DNA of 57,625 bases from Phycisphaeraceae bacterium (GTDB lineage Bacteria; Planctomycetota; Phycisphaerae; Phycisphaerales; Phycisphaeraceae), in assembly GCA_020849625.1 (NCBI GenBank), contig JADLFV010000048.1, forward strand, positions 1 through 57,625. Direction: 5' to 3'. Every line of letters begins with the position of its first letter. Position 1 is the first letter of the stretch. Below the pieces are notes generated by a model. That model saw only the letters and a program-made list of their open reading frames with translations, was not told where the DNA came from and did no database searches. The translations under genes were made by a program, and so were the position numbers. This document shows positions 1 through 8,625 of this stretch, one piece after another.

Positions 1-46
1 GGCTTGACGTACGTCCGCCCGTGCCCGGATCACAAGCGTTCAGAAA

Positions 47-90
47 CCCCCGCCCCCCGGAAGTTGAAATAAATACTTCCGGGGGCGGAG
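47..90. repeat. Hairpin of two inverted TTCCGGGGG motifs
   Basis: CGCCCCCCGGAAGT (51-64) and ACTTCCGGGGGCGG (75-88) are near-perfect inverted copies around the AT-rich loop TGAAATAAAT, with one extra C in the left arm. This is the only place in the window where two copies of the dispersed motif face each other closely enough to form a stem-loop. It could act as a terminator, but neither side has a clear T-run. Confidence 0.7.
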
Positions 91-251
91 GCTGACAGGC
101 GCGTCGCCTACCGGCTCTATGGGGCCTCGGCGAAACTGGCCTTCCCCCCGGAAGTGATTCACTGCGCGAGCGGTGCGTCACGAGGTGGTGTCGCTTCGCT
201 GCGCGCGTGGCGGGTCTGGGCCGATCGGATCCGTCACGGCGCGGCGGGCGA

Positions 252-350
252 ATTTTCAAATGTCGAATGTCGAATTTCGGATTTCGTATGTTCGCGCAGT
301 GCGGCTGGGATGAATCGATCACAATTCGCAAATCGAAAATCGAAAATCCC
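252..350. repeat. Heptamer-word inverted repeat (TTTCGAA words)
   Basis: The left arm reads AATGTCG, AATGTCG, AATTTCG, GATTTCG (259-286). The right arm reads AATTCGC, AAATCGA, AAATCGA, AAATCCC (323-350), roughly the reverse complement. It is one of a family of elements in this window with 7-nt periodicity, and lies just beyond the 3' end of the gene at 360-3461. Confidence 0.7.
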
Positions 351-359
351 AACTCTCCG

Positions 360-3300
360 CTACTGCTCGTCGGTTGGTTTCAGCAGCACTTCGACGATCT
401 GGCCGTCGCGCATGATGCCGTGGCCTTTCCACGAGCCATCGGTCTGCGGCAGCAGGTCGATGGGGTCGGCGATCGACTCGAGGTCCAGCGACTCCAACTC
501 CGTTTCGGGGAAGTTCTTCAGTTCGCCGGCACTGTTGATGCGGATGGCGAAGGTGTCGGTGGGCACGGACAGGGCGACGGTGGCGTGGCGGAAGCGAACG
601 GTGGCGCCGTCGGCCATCAGATCGACGGTCGCCAGGCGCAGGGTCTTGCTGGGCGTGAGCGTGACGCCGGTCTGCGGCGGCGGGGGCGGCGGCAGATACT
701 GGGTTTCAAAGCCTACATCTTCTTCCATCATGTCGAAGCTGGCCTCTCCGCCGAAGGGCTGGCCGTAGTAAGCCGGCGAACTCTGCTGGAAGCTTGGCGC
801 GGCGCCGGCAATGGGTGTGCCGGGCGGATACAGGTTCAGGACCAGCGAGTACGTGCCAGCCGCGTCGGCCAAGCGGCGGGTGAAGATGTCCTGTCGCGCA
901 GAGCCCCAGGCGCTGATGATGCCCGATTCGGTGCGGTCGCTGAGGTTGGCGAACTTCTGAATCTGTTCATCGACAGCCGTGTCATCGCCGCCGGCGGCAA
1001 AGACCAGGGCCGCCACCGCGCCCTGGGCCAGGTCGGCGTCCGTGGCGGTGACCTGTTGCAGCAGCGTGTTTTCATTGGGCGAGCTGGAGGCCCAATCGCT
1101 GGGCTGAGGCAGATCACCCACCGACAGGCGCTGACAGAACCACACGGCCGCCATGCCGTCGGGCTGGCGCATCAGGTTGACGACGCGCGTGGCTTTGCCT
1201 TTGATCGCTTCGTAGATGTGGGCTGCGAAATGGGCGCGATCATCCAGGGACAGGTCCGCCATGGCTGCGGCGATCATGCGGTTGGAACCCAGCAGCGAGC
1301 GAGCCCCTTGACCAGACGCGGACTTGTCGCCTTCGATGACCAGCTTGATCAGGGCATTGGTGGCCTGGGGCGAAGTCAACTGCTGGCTGAGGAACGGCGC
1401 CAGCGTGCTGGGCGTTCGCTTCTGACTGAAGGCAGCCTTCATCACGCGATCGATCACTTCGCCGACCACCTCGCCGGCCACGGCAGGCTGCGGGGGCTGG
1501 CGCGGATCGCTTCCGATGGAAGAAGGCTCAGCGGCGTTGAAAGCCAGCAGCGCGCTCCAGGCCAGGTCACTGGTTTCCTGGTTGCTGCTCTGGAGCAGAC
1601 TCAGCAGCGCGTGCCGCGGTGAGTTCAGCGGGATCGGCTCGGACAACTGCACTTGCGGGATGGAAGCATCGGTGGGCCGGGGCCCGAACGCCAGACGGTG
1701 CACGGCATTGGCGACCTTGCGGCCGAAGGTCTTGCCGCGGTCGGCATGGGCGATGATCTGAAGCGTGCGCTGGCTGACGTGTGCGTCGAAGGAACCCAGC
1801 AGGCCGCGATCGAGCCAGGCGGCGCTGAGCGGTTGCGTGGCGGCGCTGGACAAGACATAAGCTGCCGCCTGATCCAGCCGCGGCGGAGGCAGCTCGGAGA
1901 AGTTGATGGCTCCGCCGAAGATGGCGACGGTTTCCGGCGTCTGTCCCACCTGCAGCACCACTTCGTTGAGCACGTCACCGGCATCAGGGCCGTCGGGATT
2001 CATCAGCAACGTGCGGATGGCGCCGGTCATGGTGGACAGTTCGGCGGGCACCGCCGCGTTGCCGCGCATCAGGCCGCGCAGTTGAATCAACTGCAACGAC
2101 GGTGGCAGCGAAGCGGCGACACTGTTGAGCAGTTGGGTGGTGGCGGCCGTGGGCGGGTTGACCGCGACCAGACCTTCCAGCACCGTGCGTTGCGCTTCGA
2201 GATCGGCCCCAGCCAGCAGCAGCCCGATCAACTGGTGCAACCCATCGCCCTGGATGGCGCGGCCGATGAGGTTGCTGCGCACCAGCACGGAGGCGATTAG
2301 CCGATGGGTCAGCGGCTGGGCATCGCGGGCCATCTGGGACAATTGAAAGACGCTGGCGCTGGTGCTGGCGTCCAGCGGCCCCTGACCTGCTGACGTTTTG
2401 GCGACCTCGGCCAACAGTTGCAGATTGCTGATGCTGATGTGCCAGGGCAGCGGTGGTTCGCCGCCGAAGGAAAGCTCATCCGTGCTACTGGTCAACTCGA
2501 AGATGGCCCAGACATGCGAAGGAATCGGTTGCGTGAAAGTTTCGGGCAGAGCGTTGACCTGATCGCGCAGCTCTCGGAAAGCGTTGACCTGTCGGCGATA
2601 TTCCTCCTCCGCAGCGCGGCGTTGGGCTGCGTTCTGCGCCGCGTTGCCGCTGCCGTACTGAGGCGCGGGGGCGCCGCCCTCGAAATCACCGCCGCCGCCG
2701 GGAAGCAATGTCCCGCCGCCGCTGCGCACGGCGCCGGGGCGTTGCGGCTCAAGTTCCCGCAACAAGTCGGGCCGGGCCTTCAATGCGTACAGCGAGGTCG
2801 AGCCCTGGCCGGCCGTGACCCCCGGCATCTGCGCCAGCACGCGATCCAGTTCCCAACTGACCTGCCCATCGGCGGTCAGCGTGATCGTCCGCGCCACGCG
2901 CGGCGCGTTCTCCGGTACGCCCATCGCTGCTGCGGCTTCCTGCCCCGCCGGCGGCTGCATCATGGGCGACCACGACGGCGACTGGCCATAGGGCTGGCCG
3001 TAAGCTTGTCCGTAGGGCGAAGCGCCCGGCATCTCCTGGAATTCATCCTCGAATCCCATGCTGCCGTATCCGCCGCCGCTGACCCATCCCGCGCCGCCTG
3101 CGCCGCCCGCGGCCTGACCGTCAGCCGGCGGAATCTGCCAACATATGAATCGTCCGCCGCCCTTGAGCCAGAACGACGGCTTGTCCAGCTTCGTCTCCTG
3201 ATTCGCCGCCGACAGGCGCACCGGCAGCTTCACCAGGCGCCGCCCCGGCAGCGTGGCCATGGTCCAGACCGTGTCCTGAATCTGCGTGGGCAGAACTTCG

Positions 3301-3461
3301 TTGACTTCCAGCAGCATCCCGACATCCAACTCCGCAACCGGGACTACGGTTGAGGTCGGCTCGTCCTGCTGTTGCGTCAGGGCATCCTGGCCGGTCACAG
3401 GCGACACCAAGGCCCAGACCAGCGTAAAGACCACCCATCCAACGCTGCGGTGATTAAGCAT
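360..3461 (-). CDS. Large secreted protein of unknown function
   Basis: This is a 1033-residue protein with an N-terminal signal peptide (hydrophobic segment at about residues 8-23, ending near SPVTGQ). A moderately conserved-looking N-terminal region (about 40-115) is followed by a Gly/Gln/Tyr/Pro-rich low-complexity stretch (about 115-180) with repeated YGQ units. The rest is long and Ala/Leu/Gln-rich with a helical-repeat character, and another Pro-rich patch lies near residue 930. I recognise no enzyme motif. The start has AAGGA only four bases ahead of the ATG. Envelope location is inferred from the signal peptide. The gene is alone on its strand here and diverges from the VanZ-MurJ gene. 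Confidence 0.75.
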   Translation of the reverse strand: MLNHRSVGWVVFTLVWALVSPVTGQDALTQQQDEPTSTVVPVAELDVGMLLEVNEVLPTQIQDTVWTMATLPGRRLVKLPVRLSAANQETKLDKPSFWLKGGGRFICWQIPPADGQAAGGAGGAGWVSGGGYGSMGFEDEFQEMPGASPYGQAYGQPYGQSPSWSPMMQPPAGQEAAAAMGVPENAPRVARTITLTADGQVSWELDRVLAQMPGVTAGQGSTSLYALKARPDLLRELEPQRPGAVRSGGGTLLPGGGGDFEGGAPAPQYGSGNAAQNAAQRRAAEEEYRRQVNAFRELRDQVNALPETFTQPIPSHVWAIFELTSSTDELSFGGEPPLPWHISISNLQLLAEVAKTSAGQGPLDASTSASVFQLSQMARDAQPLTHRLIASVLVRSNLIGRAIQGDGLHQLIGLLLAGADLEAQRTVLEGLVAVNPPTAATTQLLNSVAASLPPSLQLIQLRGLMRGNAAVPAELSTMTGAIRTLLMNPDGPDAGDVLNEVVLQVGQTPETVAIFGGAINFSELPPPRLDQAAAYVLSSAATQPLSAAWLDRGLLGSFDAHVSQRTLQIIAHADRGKTFGRKVANAVHRLAFGPRPTDASIPQVQLSEPIPLNSPRHALLSLLQSSNQETSDLAWSALLAFNAAEPSSIGSDPRQPPQPAVAGEVVGEVIDRVMKAAFSQKRTPSTLAPFLSQQLTSPQATNALIKLVIEGDKSASGQGARSLLGSNRMIAAAMADLSLDDRAHFAAHIYEAIKGKATRVVNLMRQPDGMAAVWFCQRLSVGDLPQPSDWASSSPNENTLLQQVTATDADLAQGAVAALVFAAGGDDTAVDEQIQKFANLSDRTESGIISAWGSARQDIFTRRLADAAGTYSLVLNLYPPGTPIAGAAPSFQQSSPAYYGQPFGGEASFDMMEEDVGFETQYLPPPPPPQTGVTLTPSKTLRLATVDLMADGATVRFRHATVALSVPTDTFAIRINSAGELKNFPETELESLDLESIADPIDLLPQTDGSWKGHGIMRDGQIVEVLLKPTDEQ

Positions 3462-3533
3462 GAATCCTTACTCCCTGGTAAGAACGGATACGGGGATGTA
3501 TATCAGGATTCTACCGCATCTTGCGTCCATACC

Positions 3534-3640
3534 CAAAGCCCACCCACTGCGGTGGGCGCTACTCAAAGCCCACCCACTCCCGGGGGTGGGTCGCCGGGCG
3601 AGGTCCGGCAACAGGGCCCGGCAACAGGAGTTGCCGGGCT
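3534..3640. repeat. Cluster of small hairpins between divergent genes
   Basis: The near-duplicate unit CAAAGCCCACCCACT occurs twice (3534-3548 and 3564-3578). Each copy forms a hairpin with a following GGTGGGC or GGGTGGGT. A third hairpin, CCCGGCAACAGGAGTTGCCGGG, lies at 3617-3638. The cluster lies just upstream of the presumed promoter of the rightward gene. Confidence 0.6.
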
Positions 3641-3666
3641 TTGGACATGGTGAAGCGTGTTGCCCG

Positions 3667-3672
3667 TACAAT
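3667..3672 (+). promoter_or_regulatory. -10-like TACAAT before the VanZ-MurJ gene
   Basis: TACAAT ends eight bases before the ATG at 3680, so a transcript from it would start at or beside the start codon (leaderless). I see no strong -35. The same spacing recurs at many genes in this window. Confidence 0.5.
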
Positions 3673-3679
3673 CCCCGCC

Positions 3680-5668
3680 ATGACGGATCGGGTGCTCTCC
3701 TGTTCGCCGCGGATGAGGCGATGGTTGCTGGGCGTGTACTGGCTGGCGCTGGCGGTGAGCACGCACTGGCCGAAACTCCAGATCGTATGCCCGCTGCCTG
3801 ACGTGCCCATCGACAAGCTGCTGCACGCCGCGGCCTTCGGCCTGCTGGCCGCCCTGCTGATCGCGGCCATGGGGCGACGGCTCTATCCGCTGGCGGTGTT
3901 GATCGCGCTGGCCTACGCGCCGCTGGATGAGATCACCCAGACTCTGGTGCAGCGCACGCTGGATTGGGGCGATACAGTTGCCGGGCTGTGCGGCATCATC
4001 CTGTTCGCCGCCATGCTGTGGACGCCCCGCAAGGTGAGCCAACCGTCATCCGCAGACGGCGAACAGGCCGCCGACGCCAGCGGCAGCGCTTTCGTGGGTC
4101 ATGCCGTGCTGGTGGCGGCGATGACTTTCATCTCCCGGCTCACCGGCCTGCTGCGCGACGCGGTGGTCCTGGGCGTGATGGGTCAGCAGGCGCTCAGCGA
4201 CGCTTTCTTCATGGCCTTTCAGATTCCCAATCTTTTTCGCCGGCTGTTCGGCGAAGGCGCGCTTAGCGCCGCGTTCATTCCCCACTACACGCAACTGCTC
4301 AAGCGCGACAAGGCGGCCGCCCGCCGCTTCAGCCTGCTGTGCATCGGGGGTCTGTTAACGGTGACCGCGGCCATCACGCTGCTGGGTGAACTGGCCCTGG
4401 GCGCGTGGCTGTCGCGCATGGCGGCCGATCACCGCTGGCGGTTGGTGGTCGAGTTGACCATGGCCATGCTTCCCTACATGCCGCTGATCTGCGCCGCGGC
4501 TCTGGCCGGCAGCGTGTTGCAGGTTCATCGCCGCTTCGGTCCGCCCGCCGCGGCGCCGATCCTGTTGAACCTGGGCATGATCGGCTTCGCCTGGTGGGCT
4601 TTCCAAATAGGCCACGATGATGAAGGCGTCGCCTGGATGATGGCGGCCGGTGTCCTCTGCGCCGGCCTGATGCAGTTGGCCTGGCTGAGCGTGCTGGTGG
4701 TGCGCCACGCCGGGGTGAGCCTCGGCCTGGCCGGCACCGGCGCGGCGGTGCGCTCCATGATGGTGATGATGCTGCCCATGATCATCGGCCTGGCGGTGTT
4801 CCAGATCAACACCTTCATGGACAGTCTGATCGCCTACGGTCTGTCCACGGAAGATGCAACGGCGCAACTGCACCTGTTCGGCCACAGCTTCGACTATCCC
4901 ATCCTCTCCGGCGCGGTGGCTGCCCTCAACGGTGCCCAGCGCGTCTATCAGTTTCCCCTGGGCGTGTTCGCCATCGCCATCGCCACGGCCATCTTCCCCG
5001 CCCTGGCTCATGCCGCCGCCACTGATGATCACCAATCCTACGCCCGCATGCTCCGCCACGGCCTGCGCCTGAGCATGTTCATCGGCCTGCCCGCCAGCAT
5101 GGGGCTGATCCTGCTGCGCGTGCCGCTGGTGCAACTGTTCTTCGAGCACGGCGCTTTCACGCACGACGACACGCTGCGGACCGCGGACATCATGGCCTGT
5201 TACGCGGCCGGCGTGTGGGCCTATTCCACCACACACACATTGACCCGCGCCTTCTACGCCCGCCATGACTCCCGCACGCCGCTGCGCGTCAGCCTGGCCA
5301 TGGTGGGCTTGAACCTGACGCTGAACCTGACGCTGATCTGGCCGCTGGGCGCCGGGGGACTGGCTCTTTCCACAGCCATCTGCGGCTCGGTGCAGACGGT
5401 GATCCTGATTCTGCTGCTGCAACGCGGCGGCGTGCAGGCGGTGGACCGGAGTGTGGCTGGCAGTTGGTTGCGCACGCTGGTGCTGACCGCGCTGATGAGC
5501 GCGGCGGTGGGCGCCTTAGCGCAGATGACCAACCCGCTGACCACCTGGCAGGCGCTGGGCGTGGTGCTGGGCGGCGTGGGTGTCGGCGCGGTTGTGGTGC
5601 TGGGCGGGGCCTGGATCAGCGGAGCGCCGGAAACGCGCTGGCTGCTGCGCCGAAAGGTCGAAAGTTGA
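3680..5668 (+). CDS. murJ: VanZ-like domain fused to MurJ lipid II flippase
   Basis: The protein has 662 residues. Residues about 15-115 look like a VanZ-family membrane domain: DKLLHAAAFG (45-54), then DE at 83-84 and D-W-G-D-x-x-A-G-L at 95-103. A polar linker (about 117-135) leads into a MurJ/MviN domain, recognised by SRLTGLLRD (152-160), SDAFFMAFQIPNLFRRLFGE (173-192) and LSAAFIPHY. MurJ flips lipid II across the inner membrane for peptidoglycan synthesis; the role of VanZ domains is poorly known. A longer frame from 3521 runs through repeats, so I chose the ATG eight bases after TACAAT. The fusion is continuous, with no stop or frameshift between the domains. MurJ identity is firm; the VanZ call is likely. 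Confidence 0.9.
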   Translation: MTDRVLSCSPRMRRWLLGVYWLALAVSTHWPKLQIVCPLPDVPIDKLLHAAAFGLLAALLIAAMGRRLYPLAVLIALAYAPLDEITQTLVQRTLDWGDTVAGLCGIILFAAMLWTPRKVSQPSSADGEQAADASGSAFVGHAVLVAAMTFISRLTGLLRDAVVLGVMGQQALSDAFFMAFQIPNLFRRLFGEGALSAAFIPHYTQLLKRDKAAARRFSLLCIGGLLTVTAAITLLGELALGAWLSRMAADHRWRLVVELTMAMLPYMPLICAAALAGSVLQVHRRFGPPAAAPILLNLGMIGFAWWAFQIGHDDEGVAWMMAAGVLCAGLMQLAWLSVLVVRHAGVSLGLAGTGAAVRSMMVMMLPMIIGLAVFQINTFMDSLIAYGLSTEDATAQLHLFGHSFDYPILSGAVAALNGAQRVYQFPLGVFAIAIATAIFPALAHAAATDDHQSYARMLRHGLRLSMFIGLPASMGLILLRVPLVQLFFEHGAFTHDDTLRTADIMACYAAGVWAYSTTHTLTRAFYARHDSRTPLRVSLAMVGLNLTLNLTLIWPLGAGGLALSTAICGSVQTVILILLLQRGGVQAVDRSVAGSWLRTLVLTALMSAAVGALAQMTNPLTTWQALGVVLGGVGVGAVVVLGGAWISGAPETRWLLRRKVES

Positions 5669-5673
5669 GCGCA

Positions 5674-5703
5674 TTGCGGCCTTTATGCCCGCTGACATAC
5701 AAT
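5674..5703 (+). promoter_or_regulatory. Promoter of the small lipoprotein gene
   Basis: TTGCGG (5674-5679) and TACAAT (5698-5703) are separated by 18 bases, a plausible sigma-70-type promoter for the lipoprotein at 5762. The leader of about 50 bases carries an AAGGAG ribosome site. Confidence 0.6.
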
Positions 5704-5761
5704 AGGGGCACGGTTAGGGTGGCACTATCAATCACAATCAACCAGAACAAGGAGCTACAAC

Positions 5762-6235
5762 ATGATGATTCAAAAATGGCAATGGCTGGTGGTCACGGGC
5801 GCAGCCCTGATGCTGTGGGGCTGCGATCAAGGTGGCGGCTCGGGCTCGACACCCGCGCCCGGCGGCGGCGCAGAGACACCGGCCATGACCACCGAACCAG
5901 CAACCACCGAGGCCGCTGATCAAGCCAAGGAAGCCGCCGAGTCAACCCAGCAGCAGGCAGAACAGATGACCGAGCAGGCCAAAGAGCAGGTCGAAGCCGC
6001 CTCCTCCGACATGATGGCCAAAGCTCAGCCGCTGATCGACCAGGCCAAAACGTACCTCGATGAAAACAAGTTCGACCTGGCGGACCAGGCCCTGGCCCAG
6101 GTCGAGCAGATGGAAGGTCTGCCGGCCAACATCATGGATCAGGTCAAGAGCCTGCGTTCCATGATCGACGCCAAGAAGCAGATGGACGCGGCCGGCGCAG
6201 CGGGCGACAAGCTCCAAGGGCTGACAGGCAACTGA
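5762..6235 (+). CDS. Small Ala/Gln-rich lipoprotein
   Basis: This 157-residue protein starts with a lipoprotein signal peptide; the lipobox LWGC places the lipidated Cys at residue 20. A Gly/Thr/Pro-rich linker follows, then a predicted amphipathic helical or coiled-coil region (about 45-150) rich in Ala, Gln, Glu and Lys, with repeats of AEQMTEQAKEQVE type. Function is unknown; an envelope helical-bundle or spacer protein is a guess. An AAGGAG site sits about nine bases ahead of the ATG, and a strong intrinsic terminator follows. Confidence 0.8.
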   Translation: MMIQKWQWLVVTGAALMLWGCDQGGGSGSTPAPGGGAETPAMTTEPATTEAADQAKEAAESTQQQAEQMTEQAKEQVEAASSDMMAKAQPLIDQAKTYLDENKFDLADQALAQVEQMEGLPANIMDQVKSLRSMIDAKKQMDAAGAAGDKLQGLTGN

Positions 6236-6292
6236 TGCCATGCTGCCTTTGACGCGATCAATCGCGGCGCTTCATCACTCGATTAACAAACC

Positions 6293-6328
6293 ACGGCCGA
6301 CAGGCGAACAACCTGTCGGCCGTTTTTG
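6293..6328 (+). terminator. Intrinsic terminator after the lipoprotein gene
   Basis: ACGGCCGACAGG (6293-6304) pairs perfectly with CCTGTCGGCCGT (6312-6323) across a 7-base loop and is followed by TTTTTG. It lies between convergent genes. Confidence 0.9.
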
Positions 6329-6357
6329 TGGCGCATGCATTCGGGTGTCAATCGGGG

Positions 6358-7953
6358 TCACGATTTGAACTGGAACGCCGCCTTGCGCTGCTGCAGGCGG
6401 CCGTTGGCAGCCAGGTGCTCGCAGATGTGCTCGATAGTCTCCACGTCCGGGGCGCCGATCGCTTGTGCGATCTGCTCGGCTGTCAGTGCCTCGGATGCGC
6501 GATCGCGCAGACAAGCGACGGCTTTCTTCTGCAAGTCCAGCACCGCGGCGGCGGCTTTTTTGCCCGCTTCCACGCCCGGCTGATGATACGCATTGATGTT
6601 CACCAGCGAGGCATAAAGTCCCACCGCGCGCTCGTACAATCCGATCAGCGCGCCCAGCGTGCGGGCATCGAGCTTGTCGCACAGGATCGACATCGAGCCG
6701 CGCCCGTTTTCGTACAGCGCCTGCCGCGTGCCGAGATAGAACCCGTGCAGGTAATCGCCGCTGGTGATGCCGGGTTCAACCTCCAGTGCAGATGTTGACC
6801 TTCCGGGGGCGGGGTGATCCTGGGCAATGACGATGAAGGTGACGAAGAAGTTGTTGACGCCCTCGCGCAACTGCTGCACGTAGGCATGCTGATCGGTCGA
6901 ACCCTTGTTGCCATAGACCGCGATGCCCTGATGCACCACGGCCCCGTTGAGATCTTTTTCTTTGCCGAGCGATTCCATGACGAGCTGCTGGAGATAGCGT
7001 GACAGCAGCAGCAAACGGTCCTTGTAGGGCAAAATCACCATGTCCTTTTCGCCCCGGCCGGCGGTGGCGTAATGCCACATCAGGGCCAGCAGCGCGGCGG
7101 GATTCTTCGCGGTGTTGTGACTGCGGGTGAGTTTGTCCATTTTCGCTGCGCCGTCGAGCAATTGACGAATCTTCAATCCCTGCAGCGCGGCAGGCAGCAG
7201 GCCCACAGCCGCCATCACGCTGGTGCGCCCGCCGATGAAGTCCCACATGGGAAAGCGCGCCAACCAGCCCCCGGAAGCAGCCTCCTGGTCCAACTTCGAG
7301 CCCTCGCCGGTGACAGCCACAGCCTGCTTGGCGAAGTCGAAATTTTTCGCTTTGAACGCAGCTTGAGTTTCGATCATGCCGTTGCGCGTCTCGGGCGTGC
7401 CGCCGGACTTGGACACGACCAGCACCAGCGTGCTTTTGAGCCGGGCCCCGATCTGCCTGATGGTGCGGGCGATGCCGTCGGGATCGGTGTTGTCCAGGAA
7501 GTGGACCGCCATCCTGTCCCGCCCCCGGAAGTTACCCAGAGCATCCGCGATCAGTTGCGGGCCCAGCGCCGAGCCGCCGATGCCGATCAGCAGCAGGTCC
7601 GTGAACTTCGCAGCGTTCGGCGGCGTGATCTTCTTCTGATGCACATCCGCGGCGAAGCGCTCCACGTCGTCGATCATTTTCGTGATCTGGGCTGCGATGG
7701 CCGGGTCCGGCGCACCCTTTCCGGGGGCGGGGGCCCGCAGCCAGTAGTGACCCACCATGCGGTTTTCATCGGGGTTGGCGATCGCCCCGCCTTCCAGCGC
7801 GTCCATGGCCTCAAACGCGCTCTGCACGGCCGGCTCCATGTTTCGAAAAAAATCTTCCGGGGGATCCATGCGCGAGATGTCCAGGCGAATGCCCAAACCC
7901 GGGCACGGGCAAAGAAGCTGCTGATAACGCTGATACAGATCGTGGCTGGGCAT
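6358..7953 (-). CDS. pgi: Glucose-6-phosphate isomerase
   Basis: This 531-residue enzyme interconverts glucose-6-phosphate and fructose-6-phosphate. Visible motifs are the sugar-phosphate SIS region [29 protein letters not shown], the Glu-bearing ESLGKEKD, the His-bearing GSTDQHAY, and [13 protein letters not shown] with the likely catalytic Lys. A frame extending to 8025 starts in repeat sequence (SSASLRF comes from the GCGGAGG words), so I start at MPSHDLY. The gene carries five copies of the TTCCGGGGG motif. Two encode Pro-rich peptides of PAPGK/PAPGR type that look like extra residues in loops. It supplies fructose-6-phosphate, the substrate of the nearby GlmS. Confidence 0.93.
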   Translation of the reverse strand: MPSHDLYQRYQQLLCPCPGLGIRLDISRMDPPEDFFRNMEPAVQSAFEAMDALEGGAIANPDENRMVGHYWLRAPAPGKGAPDPAIAAQITKMIDDVERFAADVHQKKITPPNAAKFTDLLLIGIGGSALGPQLIADALGNFRGRDRMAVHFLDNTDPDGIARTIRQIGARLKSTLVLVVSKSGGTPETRNGMIETQAAFKAKNFDFAKQAVAVTGEGSKLDQEAASGGWLARFPMWDFIGGRTSVMAAVGLLPAALQGLKIRQLLDGAAKMDKLTRSHNTAKNPAALLALMWHYATAGRGEKDMVILPYKDRLLLLSRYLQQLVMESLGKEKDLNGAVVHQGIAVYGNKGSTDQHAYVQQLREGVNNFFVTFIVIAQDHPAPGRSTSALEVEPGITSGDYLHGFYLGTRQALYENGRGSMSILCDKLDARTLGALIGLYERAVGLYASLVNINAYHQPGVEAGKKAAAAVLDLQKKAVACLRDRASEALTAEQIAQAIGAPDVETIEHICEHLAANGRLQQRKAAFQFKS

Positions 7954-7990
7954 GGTGTGTGAATCCAAGGTTGTGAATGATTCGGATTTG

Positions 7991-8160
7991 AACCGCAGAG
8001 ACGCGGAGGACACGGAGGAAGGCATGATAAAAGAAAGAAACCAGGAAGGCAGGAAGAAAAAAACAATTCACACGATCTTATTCATGGTTTCCTGGGTTCC
8101 TGGATTCCTTCTTCAATGAGTTTTCTTGTCTTCCTCCGTGTCCTCCGCGTCTCCGCGGTT
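7991..8160. repeat. Nested inverted repeat (GCAGAGACGCGGAGG words)
   Basis: The outer arms at 7991-8021 and 8130-8160 are near-perfect reverse complements built from AACCGCAGAGACGCGGAGG and ACACGGAGGAAG. Inside is a second inverted repeat of CCAGGAAGGCAGGAAG type (about 8038-8058 and 8087-8112). The outer word family recurs at 29292-29463. The element separates two leftward genes and lies just upstream of the pgi start. Confidence 0.85.
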
Positions 8161-8162
8161 CA

Positions 8163-8606
8163 TCAGTACTCCCGCGGCTGCGGCTGGACGGTCAGGCGGT
8201 GGCGCAGGTTCGTGGTCGGATCGATCAACTCCACCTGCACCAGCAGCAGGCTTTGATCGGGTTTGAGGAAACTGCCCACCGGATAGCAGCGGCCGTGGCG
8301 GTCCACCGACTGTCGCAGGTCGATGACGTTGTCTGTGCCGATGACGATCTGCTGCATCGGATGGACATACTGCTGGTTGAACCAGAGCGTGACGCCGTCG
8401 TAAGTGCGCGGCGTGCGGTTGACCAGGCGCAGCTCGGGGCCGCGGCGCACTGCCACGATGTCCAGGTCATCGCCCCACTTGCCCTCGGCCGGGTAGATCA
8501 TGGCGGAAAGTTCAGCCACGCGCGGCGGGGGCAGTGTCGGGGTGGTGGAGACGCAGCCGGCGGAAAACAGCAGCAGCAACGAGCAGGCAACAGTGGCGGT
8601 TCGCAT
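8163..8606 (-). CDS. Putative lipoprotein with a DUF1425-like look
   Basis: This 147-residue protein has a lipoprotein signal (MRTATVACSLLLLFSAGC, Cys at 18). The mature part reads like a small beta-rich domain with RLVNRTPRTYDGVTLWFNQQ in the middle and ends in a Gln/Pro-rich tail. It resembles short envelope proteins with a phrase such as 'NRT...VTLWVN', but I cannot name the family with confidence. The start was chosen at the signal-peptide Met rather than a Met seven residues upstream. It diverges from the dihydrouridine synthase gene by 19 bases and shares its AT-rich promoter core. Confidence 0.75.
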   Translation of the reverse strand: MRTATVACSLLLLFSAGCVSTTPTLPPPRVAELSAMIYPAEGKWGDDLDIVAVRRGPELRLVNRTPRTYDGVTLWFNQQYVHPMQQIVIGTDNVIDLRQSVDRHGRCYPVGSFLKPDQSLLLVQVELIDPTTNLRHRLTVQPQPREY

Positions 8607-8612
8607 GGCTTC

Positions 8613-8620
8613 TATAATGA
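8613..8620. promoter_or_regulatory. Shared AT core of divergent leaderless promoters
   Basis: Rightward, TATAAT (8613-8618) ends eight bases before the ATG at 8626. Leftward, CATTAT (8620-8615) ends nine bases before the ATG at 8606. One 8-base core could therefore serve as -10 element for both strands, with both mRNAs starting at or next to their start codons. Confidence 0.5.
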
Positions 8621-8625
8621 CGGTC

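Larger units (their letters stand above)
1..359. other. Gene-free left end with repeats
   Basis: No convincing gene lies here; open frames crossing it consist of repeat-derived sequence. It holds a short hairpin made from two copies of the TTCCGGGGG motif, a third copy of that motif at 145-153, and a heptamer-word inverted repeat at about 252-350 that ends 10 bases before the stop of the leftward gene. Confidence 0.7.

Noticed and set aside
75-90. TTCCGGGGGCGGGG as a G-quadruplex
   Set aside because: Each copy has only two G-runs, too few for an intramolecular quadruplex.
7954-8025. N-terminal extension of glucose-6-phosphate isomerase
   Set aside because: The extra codons are read from the GCGGAGG-word repeat and do not belong to the enzyme family.
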